This document shows, piece by piece, positions 7,816 through 16,947 of a stretch of 64,000 nucleotides of DNA. Source of the stretch: Thermohalobaculum sp039030715 (GTDB taxonomy: Bacteria; Pseudomonadota; Alphaproteobacteria; Rhodobacterales; Rhodobacteraceae); NCBI GenBank assembly GCA_039030715.1, contig JBCCDU010000005.1, positions 1 through 64,000 on the forward strand, written 5' to 3'. Each line of letters begins with the position of its first letter. Position 1 is the stretch's first letter. The translations under genes and the position numbers were made by a program. A model generated the notes under the pieces. The model was not told the DNA's origin. It made no database searches and saw nothing but the letters and a program-made list of their open reading frames with translations.

Positions 7816-9990
7816 CTATTTGCCCTGATCGCCGGCGCTGGAATTGTGCGTTGAGCTTGCCGATGGATCGCTCAGCACGCCAAAGATGCTCCGCGTCCGC
7901 GCAAAATATTCCCGGTCGCCTGGCCCCGATCCTTCCACCGTGATCTCGTCCAATGGATCCACGAAGAGCTCCGCGAAGATCTCATCATTGCGGTAGACAA
8001 CGAGAACCGAGGCGCGCGCATCATTCGGCACTCGGAAGATGGGCCGGTGATTTGTCCCGGTGCTCGCAGAGATCAGGCTCGGCGGGTCGGGGATCTCGCC
8101 CGATGGCGCGATCGCGAAGGTGGTAAGCGCCGGCGCGGAAAGCCCCCGGAACGAGACAGCCCGCACAACCGCCTGATAATCCCCTGCCACCAGCCCATCG
8201 ATCGAGAAGATGATCCGATCGCCGCCGCCGAGATCCTCGACCAGGATGGAAGGCAGCGCGACCGAAGTCCCGAAATTCCCGCCGCCGAGGTTAGGCCGGT
8301 AACTTACATTATAGGCTGTGACCGAGGCCGAGAGGGATTGTTCCAGCTCGATTGTGGCCCCGGTGGTCTGGCCATCTGTTTCGATGCCGGTCACGGCCAG
8401 AAGGTTCGGCGTGTCCACCGCCTTGACGGGATCGTCTTCGATGATCTCTTCGAGATCCGGTCGCGCATCGGCATCGAAGAGATCCCATTGCGGCCCGGTC
8501 TCTACCAGCGTCATTGGGATGGTCATGCGCGCGATGCCGAGCGTGTCATCCACCTGATCAAAGCCGAGCGACCAGCCCTTGCAGACCATCTCGACCGGCG
8601 CGTCGTAAAGCGCTGGGATCTCCAGAAAGAGTGGCGCCTCGACATGGGCTTTGAGCGCCCTGCCCCCGAAGACGCCCGTGCATTGCCGCTCCAACCGGGT
8701 GATCTGGATGGTGCGCCAGGCGATGCGATAGGCCTGGTCGATCGAGGTCACCCAATCGAGCTGGATCGATGCCCAGGAATTGACCCCGCCATCCGCGCTC
8801 AAGGCGGCTTCATCCACGATGTCTTCGAGGGGCTGCAGATCCCAATTGTGCGGTGGTGAGACGAAGCTCACCCGCGCCGAGTTGATCAGATCGGCCGGAT
8901 CCCGCTCGAAGTCGAAGACCGCCTCCTCGCCGATGATGTCATCACCGCTCAGCGTAAACTCCGGCGCACGATAGGCGCCCGGCACATAGCGCCATTGCCC
9001 ATCGACCTCGACCAGATCGGACATGCCCGCATCCATGCAGGGCTTGATGATCTCGAAGGGTGCCTTGCCCTCGGTGCGCCAGGCCCCGCCGACCCGATAG
9101 AGCGCTTCCTTGCCGCCGCCCTTTTTGCGCACTTGGCGATCGCAGATATTGGCGCCTTCGATGAAGCTCGGAATGTTGATCGAGGAGAGCGGTGCATCGA
9201 AGCAGTTTGGATTGCGGATCATGTCCAGCTTGCAGAGCGCCTGATTGGCGCTGAACCGCCAAGTATCGGGATCATCGGGATCCTGAGCAGGATCGCGCGG
9301 ATCCCAGACGGGCGAGAACTGCCCCTCCACATTGACCAGCGGTACGCCATCTGGATACCGATCCCGCGAGCGGCCCTGGTCTCCGAATTTGAAGCGCCCC
9401 CAGACGACAGTGAAGCCCGGCCAGATCGGCGCCTCGGCGAGTTTGGGCTCCTCATCCAGCAGCTGCGCAGGGACCGTCGATTGATCGCCGAGCCCCATCC
9501 AGAAGGTCACCAGCCCGTCATAGAGCTCGGCATCGGGAAACACATCGGGCAACTCCGGGTCGAAGGATTGCGCGCCAGGCCCATCGAAATCGAATGGATC
9601 GCCCTCGACCGGGATCGCTCGGTCATTGATGAAGAACGAGAACGGTCCAATGCTGCGATCCGACTGGACCATCAGCTGCATGAAGAGAATGTCGCCCTTG
9701 ACCCGGCGCTCGGTGACATAGCCTCCGCGATAGAGCGTGCCGTAGCATTTGGTGTAGACCGGCGCGCCCTCGATCTCGTTGAGCTTGTTGCGGCGGAAGG
9801 GCGGTCGCGGCTCCTCCGGCCGGAACACCAAGCTGGTCAGCAGCGAAAGCGCGGCACTGACAACGGCGGCCGCGATCGAGGCCGCGCTGATCGAGATGGT
9901 GACACCGGCGATCACGATCTCAATGCCGGCTTGCGCCAGGCTCGGCACCAGAATGATCGCAAGGGCGATCGCCAGCCATGCCCCGCGCAT
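7816..9990 (-). CDS. Tail tip/host-specificity hub protein (lambda J / GTA gp15-like)
   Basis: 724 aa. The start at 9990 is ATGA-coupled to the previous gene; sequence upstream in frame is read-through of that gene. Residues 1-20 look like a signal-like hydrophobic segment, followed by a second hydrophobic Ala/Ser/Ile stretch, as in many tail attachment proteins. The motif NEIEGAPVYTKCYGTLYRGGYVTERRVKGDI and the hub-like middle, followed by a C-terminal fibronectin-like region (LLAVTGIETDGQTTGATIELE...), match central tail hub proteins. It should plug the tail tube and carry the spike. Confidence 0.7.
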   Translation of the reverse strand: MRGAWLAIALAIILVPSLAQAGIEIVIAGVTISISAASIAAAVVSAALSLLTSLVFRPEEPRPPFRRNKLNEIEGAPVYTKCYGTLYRGGYVTERRVKGDILFMQLMVQSDRSIGPFSFFINDRAIPVEGDPFDFDGPGAQSFDPELPDVFPDAELYDGLVTFWMGLGDQSTVPAQLLDEEPKLAEAPIWPGFTVVWGRFKFGDQGRSRDRYPDGVPLVNVEGQFSPVWDPRDPAQDPDDPDTWRFSANQALCKLDMIRNPNCFDAPLSSINIPSFIEGANICDRQVRKKGGGKEALYRVGGAWRTEGKAPFEIIKPCMDAGMSDLVEVDGQWRYVPGAYRAPEFTLSGDDIIGEEAVFDFERDPADLINSARVSFVSPPHNWDLQPLEDIVDEAALSADGGVNSWASIQLDWVTSIDQAYRIAWRTIQITRLERQCTGVFGGRALKAHVEAPLFLEIPALYDAPVEMVCKGWSLGFDQVDDTLGIARMTIPMTLVETGPQWDLFDADARPDLEEIIEDDPVKAVDTPNLLAVTGIETDGQTTGATIELEQSLSASVTAYNVSYRPNLGGGNFGTSVALPSILVEDLGGGDRIIFSIDGLVAGDYQAVVRAVSFRGLSAPALTTFAIAPSGEIPDPPSLISASTGTNHRPIFRVPNDARASVLVVYRNDEIFAELFVDPLDEITVEGSGPGDREYFARTRSIFGVLSDPSASSTHNSSAGDQGK

Positions 9991-10403
9991 CAGAGGAGCG
10001 CGAGCTCCGCATGCGACCAGACACGATCGGCACGGGCCAGCAGGCCGACACCGCGCGGTCCAGCGAAGAGAAAGCGCCCGGCGGATGAGATCGCCACCCC
10101 TTCCGTCTCGCGCCGCACATAGCCGATCTGGCCTTGGCGCTGGGGCGCGCAATCCTCGCCAGTGAGCGCCCAGCCACGGGCAAGGAGCTCGGCCTCGACC
10201 AGCTCGCGCAGGCTTGCCCCGGCGCGGTGCCGGCGCATGAGATCGCGCAAGATCTCGGGCGAGAGCTCGGGCACAAGATGCCCCGCCCCGATCGTGGAGA
10301 GAACGCGCCAGGGCGCGAGCAGGCAAAGCCCCGGCAGGAGCGGATCCGCTTGGGCGTAGATGCCGCGGACAGCCGCGGAGAAAGCGCTCGGCGCGATCGT
10401 CAT
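9990..10403 (-). CDS. Tail assembly/peptidase-position protein, DUF6950-like
   Basis: 137 aa. Sits where NlpC/P60-like tail proteins lie in lambda K or GTA gp14. Residues about 55-80 (ELSPEILRDLMRRHRAGASLRELVEAELLARGW) and the end (QIGYVRRETEGVAISSAGRFLFAGPRGVGLLARADRVWSHAEL) resemble the DUF6950 family of minor tail proteins, which keep the fold but lack an obvious Cys/His catalytic pair. The only Cys residues are at the middle, with no active-site pattern. Start 10403 chosen for ATGA coupling. Confidence 0.55.
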   Translation of the reverse strand: MTIAPSAFSAAVRGIYAQADPLLPGLCLLAPWRVLSTIGAGHLVPELSPEILRDLMRRHRAGASLRELVEAELLARGWALTGEDCAPQRQGQIGYVRRETEGVAISSAGRFLFAGPRGVGLLARADRVWSHAELALL

Positions 10404-10933
10404 CAGTCGGGCCAATTGAGCACTTGCTTGCGCAGGCCGGGCAGGCGCGGATGGGTGTGATGGATGGTGATCTGGCGCCGTATATCCGCCCAGAAATTCT
10501 GCACTGTGATCGAGATCCAGTGCTGTACTGCCTCCACATCGACCCGGCGCACTTCGAAGCGCTTCGAGCGCATATTGCCCCGGAACGTGCCGATCAGCTT
10601 GCCAATCGGCTGGCCGCGCTCATCCACGGCCCCGATGAAAACCTCGGCCCGGCGGTTGCGCAGGCGCGCCTCGGAAAGCTGGGCGACCTGCTTCTCCAGA
10701 AGCCCCTTGAAGGTCAGGACCATCTCACGCACGGCGAGGCCCGGCCGCTCGCCGATCCCCTCGATCGATCCGAGATCGCCGACGCCGAGAAAGGTCTCGC
10801 CCTCATAGGTGAAGGGATGCGCACGGGAATGCATCCGGACAGTCTCTTCGGGCCAATCGATCACCACGGCCGCGACAGGCCGGAAGGTGCCAGAGGCGAT
10901 CTCCGCCTCTAGTGCTGGATCAATCTCGCGCAC
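10403..10933 (-). CDS. Tail hub/distal tail protein (GTA gp13/DUF2163-like position)
   Basis: 176 aa, GTG start at 10933 overlapping the upstream TAG. The sequence (VAAVVIDWPEETVRMHSRAHPFTYEGETFLGVGDLGSIEG) is the typical opening of phage distal tail proteins that bind the tail tube end; strands alternate with short acidic turns, and there are no transmembrane segments. Neighbours are the tape measure, another minor tail protein and the hub, in the order seen in GTA-like siphovirus tails. Assignment to the exact family is by pattern and synteny. Confidence 0.6.
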   Translation of the reverse strand: MREIDPALEAEIASGTFRPVAAVVIDWPEETVRMHSRAHPFTYEGETFLGVGDLGSIEGIGERPGLAVREMVLTFKGLLEKQVAQLSEARLRNRRAEVFIGAVDERGQPIGKLIGTFRGNMRSKRFEVRRVDVEAVQHWISITVQNFWADIRRQITIHHTHPRLPGLRKQVLNWPD

Positions 10934-11640
10934 TATGCCTCCACCAGGTTCTCGACCAGCTCCAGGCGGAACGAGGCCCGCCGGCTGACTGTGGTCGGGT
11001 TTGCCACTGCATCGCGATTGATGACGCGCATCGGGATGACCATGCGATCGCCGATCCGGACTTTCGCCCGCGTGCCCACATCCAGCCGGTGATGTGGATT
11101 GATCGCGACCGTCACACGGCCGTTCGCATCCGCAACGCCATCTGCATCTGCTATCGCGAAGCGCCCGTTGATCCGGATCGTATCGCCCGCGCCGACCGTC
11201 ATCTCGCCTGGCACAGCGCCGCTGATCTCCAGCGGGCTTTCGCCCGGACGCAGCCGTTCGGCCACCATCAGATCGGTCTCGACAGCGAAGCCCACGCCGC
11301 CCGTGAAGCCCACGCCGCCGGTGAACCCAACAGACTGATCGTGGAAGGCATCGCTGATACTGCGCGCGGTGCCAAAGGGGCGCAGCTTCTCATAGTCGAG
11401 ATCGTAGATATTCACGAGATTGCGCCCGCCATGGAGCCGGCGCAAGAAGGCCTCGACCCGATAGCGATCGCGGCCGAGCGCCGGCGAGATCTCGATCTCC
11501 GAGCGCCAGACGGCGCCGAGATCCTGGATCTCGACATTGGCCGAGAAAAGCGAGCTGGAGAGCGCGACGCGCGGCGCGAGATAGAAGCTCGATCGCGTGA
11601 TGGCGAGGGCCGCCACGGGCAGGTCAATCGTCTCGGTCAT
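10933..11640 (-). CDS. Minor tail protein after tape measure
   Basis: 235 aa; start overlaps the tape measure stop (ATGA). Beta-rich, with an in-frame tandem repeat of GFTGGV near residue 110 that corresponds to an 18-bp DNA repeat around 11,290-11,335. The position directly downstream of the tape measure is that of the distal tail or minor tail proteins (GTA gp12-like). The family cannot be assigned with certainty. Confidence 0.55.
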   Translation of the reverse strand: MTETIDLPVAALAITRSSFYLAPRVALSSSLFSANVEIQDLGAVWRSEIEISPALGRDRYRVEAFLRRLHGGRNLVNIYDLDYEKLRPFGTARSISDAFHDQSVGFTGGVGFTGGVGFAVETDLMVAERLRPGESPLEISGAVPGEMTVGAGDTIRINGRFAIADADGVADANGRVTVAINPHHRLDVGTRAKVRIGDRMVIPMRVINRDAVANPTTVSRRASFRLELVENLVEA

Positions 11641-14600
11641 TTGCCCCCCAGATAGGCAGGATCCTGCCGATTGAGTTTGCCGACCCGCTCGACAACAATG
11701 CGCTGCGTCTCGCGATCGCGTCGATCGAGCTCGGGTTCCAGTCGGCGCATAAGCGCGTCATCATCACCGCCGCTATTGTCGATTTGCAAGATCGTGGTCG
11801 GATTGAACGACACCGGCTGCGCTTGCGTCATGCGCGGCGCCCTGGGCGCCACGCTGGGCGCTGCTGGAGCGGCGGACACGAGATCCGCCGGGCTGCGCAC
11901 ATTGCCGCTATGGATGGCATCGAACAGCCCCGGGAACCGCCGCGTGGTCGGCGCGTCGAAGACAAACTCCTGACCATGCACCACGCCACGCACATCCCTG
12001 GGCGAAGATCCGCCGGTGAAGCCGCCACTCATGAAACCCAACGCCGGGCCGATACCGGACAAAACGCTTTCGAGAAGTGGTGTTGCAACACTTTGGATGG
12101 CGATCTTTGCCAGCTGTACTCCAAGGCGTTTCAACGCATCTCCGGCATTGTCGATGTTCGTCACCACATCCTCAAACGCCCGGCTTAGCGAGGACCCCAC
12201 CTCCTCCCCCACACCGGAAGTCTCTTCCAGCTCACCATTGGCGCGTTTCACGGCGGCCGCCAGCGCCTCCTGGGCCTCGATTTCCGAGCCGGTGAGCTCA
12301 ATCAGGGCAGGAAGCAGCTGCTCCAGCTCTCGCCGGATCTCCAGGCGCCGCTCTTCGATCGAAGCGCTTTCAAGCGTGTTCTCCTTGAGAAGCTCTTCGG
12401 CCGCGCGCAGATCATCGACGCGCGCCCGCTTAGTCGCCAAGATCGCCGCCTCGATCTCGATCTGTTGCAGCCGTTCCGCGCTCAGATCGCGCCCTTCGCG
12501 CTCCAGCGTGTCGAGCAACCGCCGGCGCTCTTCCAGGAAGAGCACTTCCTCGCGGACCCGGCCGATGGCGCTCGCCTCCTCATCCAGCGCCTCGGCCCGA
12601 GCGCGCGCCTCACCGATCAGGTCGCGGTCAGATCTGGTACGGGAACGACCACCGCCGCGTGACGAAGAACGCCCCGAACCGCCACCACCACCGGAGCCGT
12701 CGCCGACTTCTTCACCACCACCACCGGCGCCGCCAGCAATATCTGTAAACTCACTCTGCAACACCCGCTCGACCTTCTGGATCGCGATGTCCGCAAGCTC
12801 GGCATTGGCGCTGACCTCCCGCAAACGCCGCGAAACCCCCTCCAGCTCCTCCTGGCGCGAGGCGTCGAGCCTATCTGCAAGCGGCTGATTTCCGCCTCGC
12901 ATCCCGGGTCGCACCGTGATGGGTACACTCAGTTCGTCAGCTTGGCTTTGCAGGCTCGACTGCTCCGCCCGGCGTGTCGCCTGAAGAGCCTGTTGGCGTT
13001 CCAGCTCTAGGCGGAGGAGTTCCTTTTTCGCTTCAAACTCGCGCTTGCTGTCCGCAACGATGCTGGCCGTCGAGGCGCTCTGCGCATCCGCTGTTCCGCG
13101 CACCGCCTTGGCATAGGCGACGGCCGCGCGCTCCAGATCGCCAAGCGCGCTTTCGAGGCCACCGATGCCCTGCTCATAACCGGCTGCAGCGTCGACGGCT
13201 TCGTCGGTCGCGTCGGCCAAGGCGAATACGCCAACAGTAACAGCCGTGATCGCCAACCCGATCGGTCCGCCGAAGAAGGCCATGGCCCCGCGAAGCGCCA
13301 CCATGGCCCGTGTGCTGACCGCAGCCGCGAGCGAGAGACCGCGCTGAGCAACCGCCAGGCGCTGCGTCGCGCGCGAGACGTTGCCATAAGCCACGGTGGA
13401 GGCATTAATCGCCGCAGTCTGCCGCCCCCTGGCAGCAGCGAGACGCGCCTCGCTGGCGCCTTGCGTCTGCAGAAGGGCGATCTGCTGTTGCGCCTGGCGC
13501 TGCTCGACCTGGGCGAGATGGAGGCGCCGCTGAGCGCTTGCGAGCTCAGCCGCCGCCGCCGCCGCCAGCTGGCGCATTTCCGCCTGGCGCTGGGCGATCG
13601 AGCGGGAGAGCGCGCCAAAACCGCGCGAACCCGCCAGCGCCAGCACACCAGCGCCGGCGACGTCCAGGTTCTCGGCGAGGAAATTGATCGCCTGGGCGAG
13701 CCCCTCGGCTGCAGCCGTGGCCGCATCCAGCCCCCCGCCATCGCCGAGCGAGATCAGGAGTTCCTCGAAGGCGGCCGAGACCCGCGCCAGGGCGCCATTG
13801 AGGCCCTGCATGCGCGCCTCGGCCTGCTCGGCCGCATCGAGCTCGCCGATGGCGCTGGAGAGATCCCGGAAGCCCTCCGCGCCGATTGCCGAAAGCTGTG
13901 CGGCTGAGCGAAGCGCATCCGTACCGAAGATATCCTTGAGCGCCTCGCTTTGCGCTTCCTCACTCAGATCGCTGAGCGCACGCTGCAGTTCGCCCGCCAC
14001 CTCGCCAAGCGGGCGGAGCTCGCCCGAGGCCGTAAAGAACTCAAGGCCCAGATCCTTGATCGCGGCCTCAGCCGTGGCGCTGTTGCCGGTCAAGGACGTG
14101 ATGAAAGTCTTAAAGCTGGTGCCGGCATCGGAGCCCGACGCGAAAGCGGCCGAGGTGCCGGCAATCGCGGTGACAAACTCCTCGATCGAGACCCCGGCCT
14201 GGGCCGCGACCGCGCCCGCCTGACCGAAGGCAAGCCGGAAGTCATCGAAGGCGAATTTCGAATTGGCGGCCCCGCCTGCGATCAGATCGGCCACACTCGG
14301 CAGATCCTGGGCTGCGAGATTGAACTGCAGCATCGCATCGGTCGCAAGATCCGCTGAGCCAGCCAGATCGCCCCCAAGTGCTGCAGCGAGCGTGACGGAA
14401 GCGTCCAGCGCACCGCCGAGAATATCCGCGACGCTGACGCCGTTCTTGATCAGCGTTTCGATTGCGCCCGCCGCCTGCGAAGCGGAGAAGATCGTATCGC
14501 GACCGAGCCGGCGCGCCGCTTCGCTAAGCCCCCTGAGATCCCCCTCGACCACACCAGGCAAGGCGCCGATCCGCAGAAACACCGCCTCGAAGTCGCCGGC

Positions 14601-14840
14601 AACGCGCGCCGCCGTGCGGCCGAACTGGACAAGCGCCGTGGTGGCAAGCAGCCCACCGATGGCACGCCCGACGCCATCGATCGACCGCGCCGAGCGCTCC
14701 CACCGGCGATCGACGCGATTGAGCCGGTTGATCGTCCCGCGCTCATAGCGATCGAGCCGAGCCTCGACCCGGTTTGTGCCCCGCAGGAAATGGCCGGTAT
14801 CGGCGCGATATTCCGCGAGGATAGGTTCATTGAAGGGCAT
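11637..14840 (-). CDS. Tail tape measure protein
   Basis: 1067 aa, Ala-rich and predicted mostly helical, the longest phage gene here. Residues about 80-340 (VAGDFEAVFLRIGAL, LSEAARRLGRDTIFSASQAAGAIETLIKNG and following) match the TP901-type tape measure core. Hydrophobic segments near residue 500-530 and coiled-coil stretches (QRRLHLAQVEQRQAQQQ) are typical. A Gly/Ser/Arg-rich linker lies near residue 730. Length sets tail length: 1067 aa suggests a tail of roughly 150 nm by the usual rule. The ATG is embedded in the last codons of the frameshifted chaperone. Confidence 0.9.
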   Translation of the reverse strand: MPFNEPILAEYRADTGHFLRGTNRVEARLDRYERGTINRLNRVDRRWERSARSIDGVGRAIGGLLATTALVQFGRTAARVAGDFEAVFLRIGALPGVVEGDLRGLSEAARRLGRDTIFSASQAAGAIETLIKNGVSVADILGGALDASVTLAAALGGDLAGSADLATDAMLQFNLAAQDLPSVADLIAGGAANSKFAFDDFRLAFGQAGAVAAQAGVSIEEFVTAIAGTSAAFASGSDAGTSFKTFITSLTGNSATAEAAIKDLGLEFFTASGELRPLGEVAGELQRALSDLSEEAQSEALKDIFGTDALRSAAQLSAIGAEGFRDLSSAIGELDAAEQAEARMQGLNGALARVSAAFEELLISLGDGGGLDAATAAAEGLAQAINFLAENLDVAGAGVLALAGSRGFGALSRSIAQRQAEMRQLAAAAAAELASAQRRLHLAQVEQRQAQQQIALLQTQGASEARLAAARGRQTAAINASTVAYGNVSRATQRLAVAQRGLSLAAAVSTRAMVALRGAMAFFGGPIGLAITAVTVGVFALADATDEAVDAAAGYEQGIGGLESALGDLERAAVAYAKAVRGTADAQSASTASIVADSKREFEAKKELLRLELERQQALQATRRAEQSSLQSQADELSVPITVRPGMRGGNQPLADRLDASRQEELEGVSRRLREVSANAELADIAIQKVERVLQSEFTDIAGGAGGGGEEVGDGSGGGGGSGRSSSRGGGRSRTRSDRDLIGEARARAEALDEEASAIGRVREEVLFLEERRRLLDTLEREGRDLSAERLQQIEIEAAILATKRARVDDLRAAEELLKENTLESASIEERRLEIRRELEQLLPALIELTGSEIEAQEALAAAVKRANGELEETSGVGEEVGSSLSRAFEDVVTNIDNAGDALKRLGVQLAKIAIQSVATPLLESVLSGIGPALGFMSGGFTGGSSPRDVRGVVHGQEFVFDAPTTRRFPGLFDAIHSGNVRSPADLVSAAPAAPSVAPRAPRMTQAQPVSFNPTTILQIDNSGGDDDALMRRLEPELDRRDRETQRIVVERVGKLNRQDPAYLGGK

Positions 14841-15359
14841 TGTTTTGCGCTTTACGCCTTTCGTTCAGTCGATCAACGACCGTCCAGAATTCCCAGGGCT
14901 CCGCTTCCCAGAACTGAGCCGGCGACCAGCTCAGATCCACGCAAGCGATCGAGAGGCAGTCTTTCAGGTAAGTGGATCGCTCTCGCCGCCGCCATGGTCT
15001 TGGGGGGGAAACATGACGGCCATCAGCTTTTTTGCGTGATCCGGCGCCCAGAGCAGCGCGACCAGGAACTCCATCACCTTGTGCTGGATGTAGGGATGGG
15101 TCTTGCGCATCTCGAACACCGCATCGCCGACCGCACCGTAGCTTGCATTCGCAACGCCAGCCGCGCGCATACCTGCGAAGAGGATCCCCGCGACCTCTTC
15201 ATAGGAGAGCCCGCCGCGTTCCTGTCTGCTCTCGATCGAGCGTTGATGGATCACCACCAGCTCCTCGATCGACAACCCGTTCGGCATCGCCTCGATCTCG
15301 CGGGCCGCGCCGAAAGACGGGCGCAGCTTGTAGCTGTGCCCGTTGAACTCGATCTCCAT
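14827..15359 (-). CDS. Tail assembly chaperone, predicted -1 frameshift product
   Basis: The zero frame (14964-15359, 131 aa) encodes the GTA_TC-like chaperone (MEIEFNGHSYKLRPSFGAAR...). At 15033-15027 (reading the minus strand) is A AAA AAG, positioned exactly as X XXY YYZ with A the last base of a codon. A -1 slip there opens a frame to 14827 with no stop, giving 111 + 66 = 177 aa and a C-terminus LSWSPAQFWEAEPWEFW, which is a normal tail chaperone C-terminal domain. This parallels lambda G/GT: both forms would chaperone the tape measure. The frameshift itself is predicted, not shown. Confidence 0.8.
14964..15359 (-). CDS. Tail assembly chaperone, unshifted form (GTA_TC-like)
   Basis: 131 aa. 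Residues 1-60 (FGAAREIEAMPNGLSIEELVVIHQRSI) and EEVAGILFAGMRAAGVANASYGAVGDAVFE match the gene-transfer-agent/phage tail assembly chaperone family (GTA gp10-like). The start 15359 was chosen because the residues upstream overlap the tube gene frame. It ends at a TGA soon after the frameshift site. It binds the tape measure before tube polymerisation. Confidence 0.75.
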   Translation of the reverse strand: MEIEFNGHSYKLRPSFGAAREIEAMPNGLSIEELVVIHQRSIESRQERGGLSYEEVAGILFAGMRAAGVANASYGAVGDAVFEMRKTHPYIQHKVMEFLVALLWAPDHAKKLMAVMFPPQDHGGGESDPLT

Positions 15360-15366
15360 CTCGGGA

Positions 15367-15792
15367 TCAGGCCGGCGTGATCGAGCCGTCGCCGGCGACC
15401 GTGCCCTCAACCGGCACACCATCGAAGGCGATCGAAACCGACCATTCCGAAACGCCCTGCTCGGGATCGGTTTCTTCGGCGATCACCACGCGCGCCTGGC
15501 CCTCGATCCCCTGGCCGCCGGTGGTGTCCGACTTCTGTTGAACAAGCACCAACTCCTCGGTGCGATGCACCGCCAGGAGCCGCGCCTGAGACGCGTTGAG
15601 CGGGGTGTCCGTCGCGACATTGAAGGTGATGCTCACCCCGGCGTCTTCGACAAACGAGACCTGCGTGTTCTTGGTCTTCACCTGGTTGGCGGTCTTGCCC
15701 CGGTTCAGGGTGCTGTCCCGCTGCCCGATGATTTCGAGCATCGTGCCGGTCCCGTCATCGATATGGACCTTTTTGTCCTTGCCATCAGCCAT
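15367..15792 (-). CDS. Major tail tube protein
   Basis: 141 aa, beta-rich, with the pattern of TP901-1-like tail tube proteins (TQVSFVEDAGVSITFNVATDTPLNASQARLL..., VEWSVSIAFDGVPVEG). It starts after a good ribosome site (GAGGAGAATT) and lies between the tail completion protein and the chaperone, as expected. Hexameric rings would stack on the tape measure. Confidence 0.75.
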   Translation of the reverse strand: MADGKDKKVHIDDGTGTMLEIIGQRDSTLNRGKTANQVKTKNTQVSFVEDAGVSITFNVATDTPLNASQARLLAVHRTEELVLVQQKSDTTGGQGIEGQARVVIAEETDPEQGVSEWSVSIAFDGVPVEGTVAGDGSITPA

Positions 15793-15794
15793 CG

Positions 15795-16211
15795 CTAATT
15801 CTCCTCATAGAGCGTGACAGAAAATCGCGAAATGCCCTCCGGCACATCGCCCTCACCAACACCAGCCGTTACAGACTGCTGCCGGATCTCACCGCTACGG
15901 CCGAGCGGAACCCAGCCCGCGAGATTGTGCTTGATCTTTGCCTGAAGCACGCGAACTCGCTGTAAGCCTGAGTGCTTGGCGTGCGGGTCTTCGAAGACCC
16001 GCACCGAAAAATTATGGATGGCCCACTCACTGTTCTTCGCCTCGGTAGGCAGGATCGTGAAGTTCTCCAGGCGCAGATGAACCCCGGTGCCCGGCGGCGC
16101 TGGATGATCGAAGACCGGCACACCCAAATCATCCGGGTGCTCAGCAGCGAGCAGCCATGTCAGCCGCGAATAAACGGCAGATTGGAGAGCCGGCGCACGC
16201 TCAACGGTCAT
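15795..16211 (-). CDS. Tail completion/terminator protein (DUF3168)
   Basis: 138 aa. The opening (APALQSAVYSRLTWLLAA...PVFDHPAPPG) and the middle (FTILPTEAKNSEWAIHNFSVRVFEDPHAKHSGLQRVRVLQAKI) match DUF3168 proteins (phage gp17-like), which cap the tail tube at the head-proximal end. ATGA-coupled to the upstream HK97 gp10-like gene. Confidence 0.75.
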   Translation of the reverse strand: MTVERAPALQSAVYSRLTWLLAAEHPDDLGVPVFDHPAPPGTGVHLRLENFTILPTEAKNSEWAIHNFSVRVFEDPHAKHSGLQRVRVLQAKIKHNLAGWVPLGRSGEIRQQSVTAGVGEGDVPEGISRFSVTLYEEN

Positions 16212-16597
16212 CTTGTGCGTATCGCTGAACGAAGCGCGCCGAGCGCATCTGCGGGGAAATCCCCGATATGCTCCTCGACCGCGTTGTCATGGAACGGGCG
16301 CGGCATGATCGCGCGCGTCCCGTCATGCAGGAACCGCGCATAAAAGACCGTGCGCCTGGCCCGAGCCGAGAGATAGCCGACACGCCCGACGAGTGTCGCG
16401 CGGGATACGCTGCGGCGGTAGAACCGCAGCAGCTGGCCGGTGCGCCGCCGCGTCATGCTTTGGATGTTCTCACGGCCGGAGCGATGCACTTTGGCGGTGT
16501 GCTCGACAATCATCTCGGCCGCGCGCTCCTCCAGGAGCCCCGGCAGTTTCTTGAGCCGACGCCGCGCCGATGCAACGCCCTTCACTCTGCGTCTCAT
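16208..16597 (-). CDS. HK97 gp10-like tail component
   Basis: 129 aa, strongly basic in its N-terminal third. The pattern VRRSGRENIQSMTRRRTGQLLRFYRR and YLSARARRTVFYARFLHDGTRAIMPRPF (the Y.....EFGT.....P.F signature variant) identifies the HK97 gp10/phage tail completion family, which joins head and tail. It overlaps the head closure gene (ATGA) upstream. Confidence 0.8.
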   Translation of the reverse strand: MRRRVKGVASARRRLKKLPGLLEERAAEMIVEHTAKVHRSGRENIQSMTRRRTGQLLRFYRRSVSRATLVGRVGYLSARARRTVFYARFLHDGTRAIMPRPFHDNAVEEHIGDFPADALGALRSAIRTR

Positions 16598-16947
16598 GGG
16601 GCTTCTCCCTCCAGGATCCGCAGCTCGATCAGATCGCGCCGGCGCGGGATCGGCACGATGGCATCGACGCGGTAGCGCGTGCCGGCGAGCTCGACCGACC
16701 AGCCGAGCCCGATCCGCCCGGTTTCCGAATTGCGCGGGATCTCGATATTGAAGGCCCCGGCCTGGCTGTCCGCCCCACCGATCTCAGCCCCGCTGGCGCT
16801 TTCGCGCTGGTTGGCCACCCGCCGGGCAAAGGCTCGGAACTTGAGCCGATAGGTGAGCACGGATCCACCGGCGCCATCAGAGGCGCGATCGACAGTCGAG
16901 AAGGTGCAGAGAAGGTCGAATTGACCGGCGCGGTAGCCTCCCGTCAC
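16594..16947 (-). CDS. Head closure/head-tail adaptor protein
   Basis: 117 aa with GTG start overlapping the upstream TGA (GTGA). The sequence YRAGQFDLLCTFSTVDRA...VLTYRLKFRAFARRV and IGLGWSVELAGTRYRVDAIVPIPRRRDLIELRILEGEAP is typical of phage head-tail joining proteins (SPP1 gp16/HK97 gp7 type). The in-frame ORF extends further upstream but those residues are read-through of the connector gene. Sits in the standard portal-capsid-connector order. Confidence 0.75.
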   Translation of the reverse strand: MTGGYRAGQFDLLCTFSTVDRASDGAGGSVLTYRLKFRAFARRVANQRESASGAEIGGADSQAGAFNIEIPRNSETGRIGLGWSVELAGTRYRVDAIVPIPRRRDLIELRILEGEAP

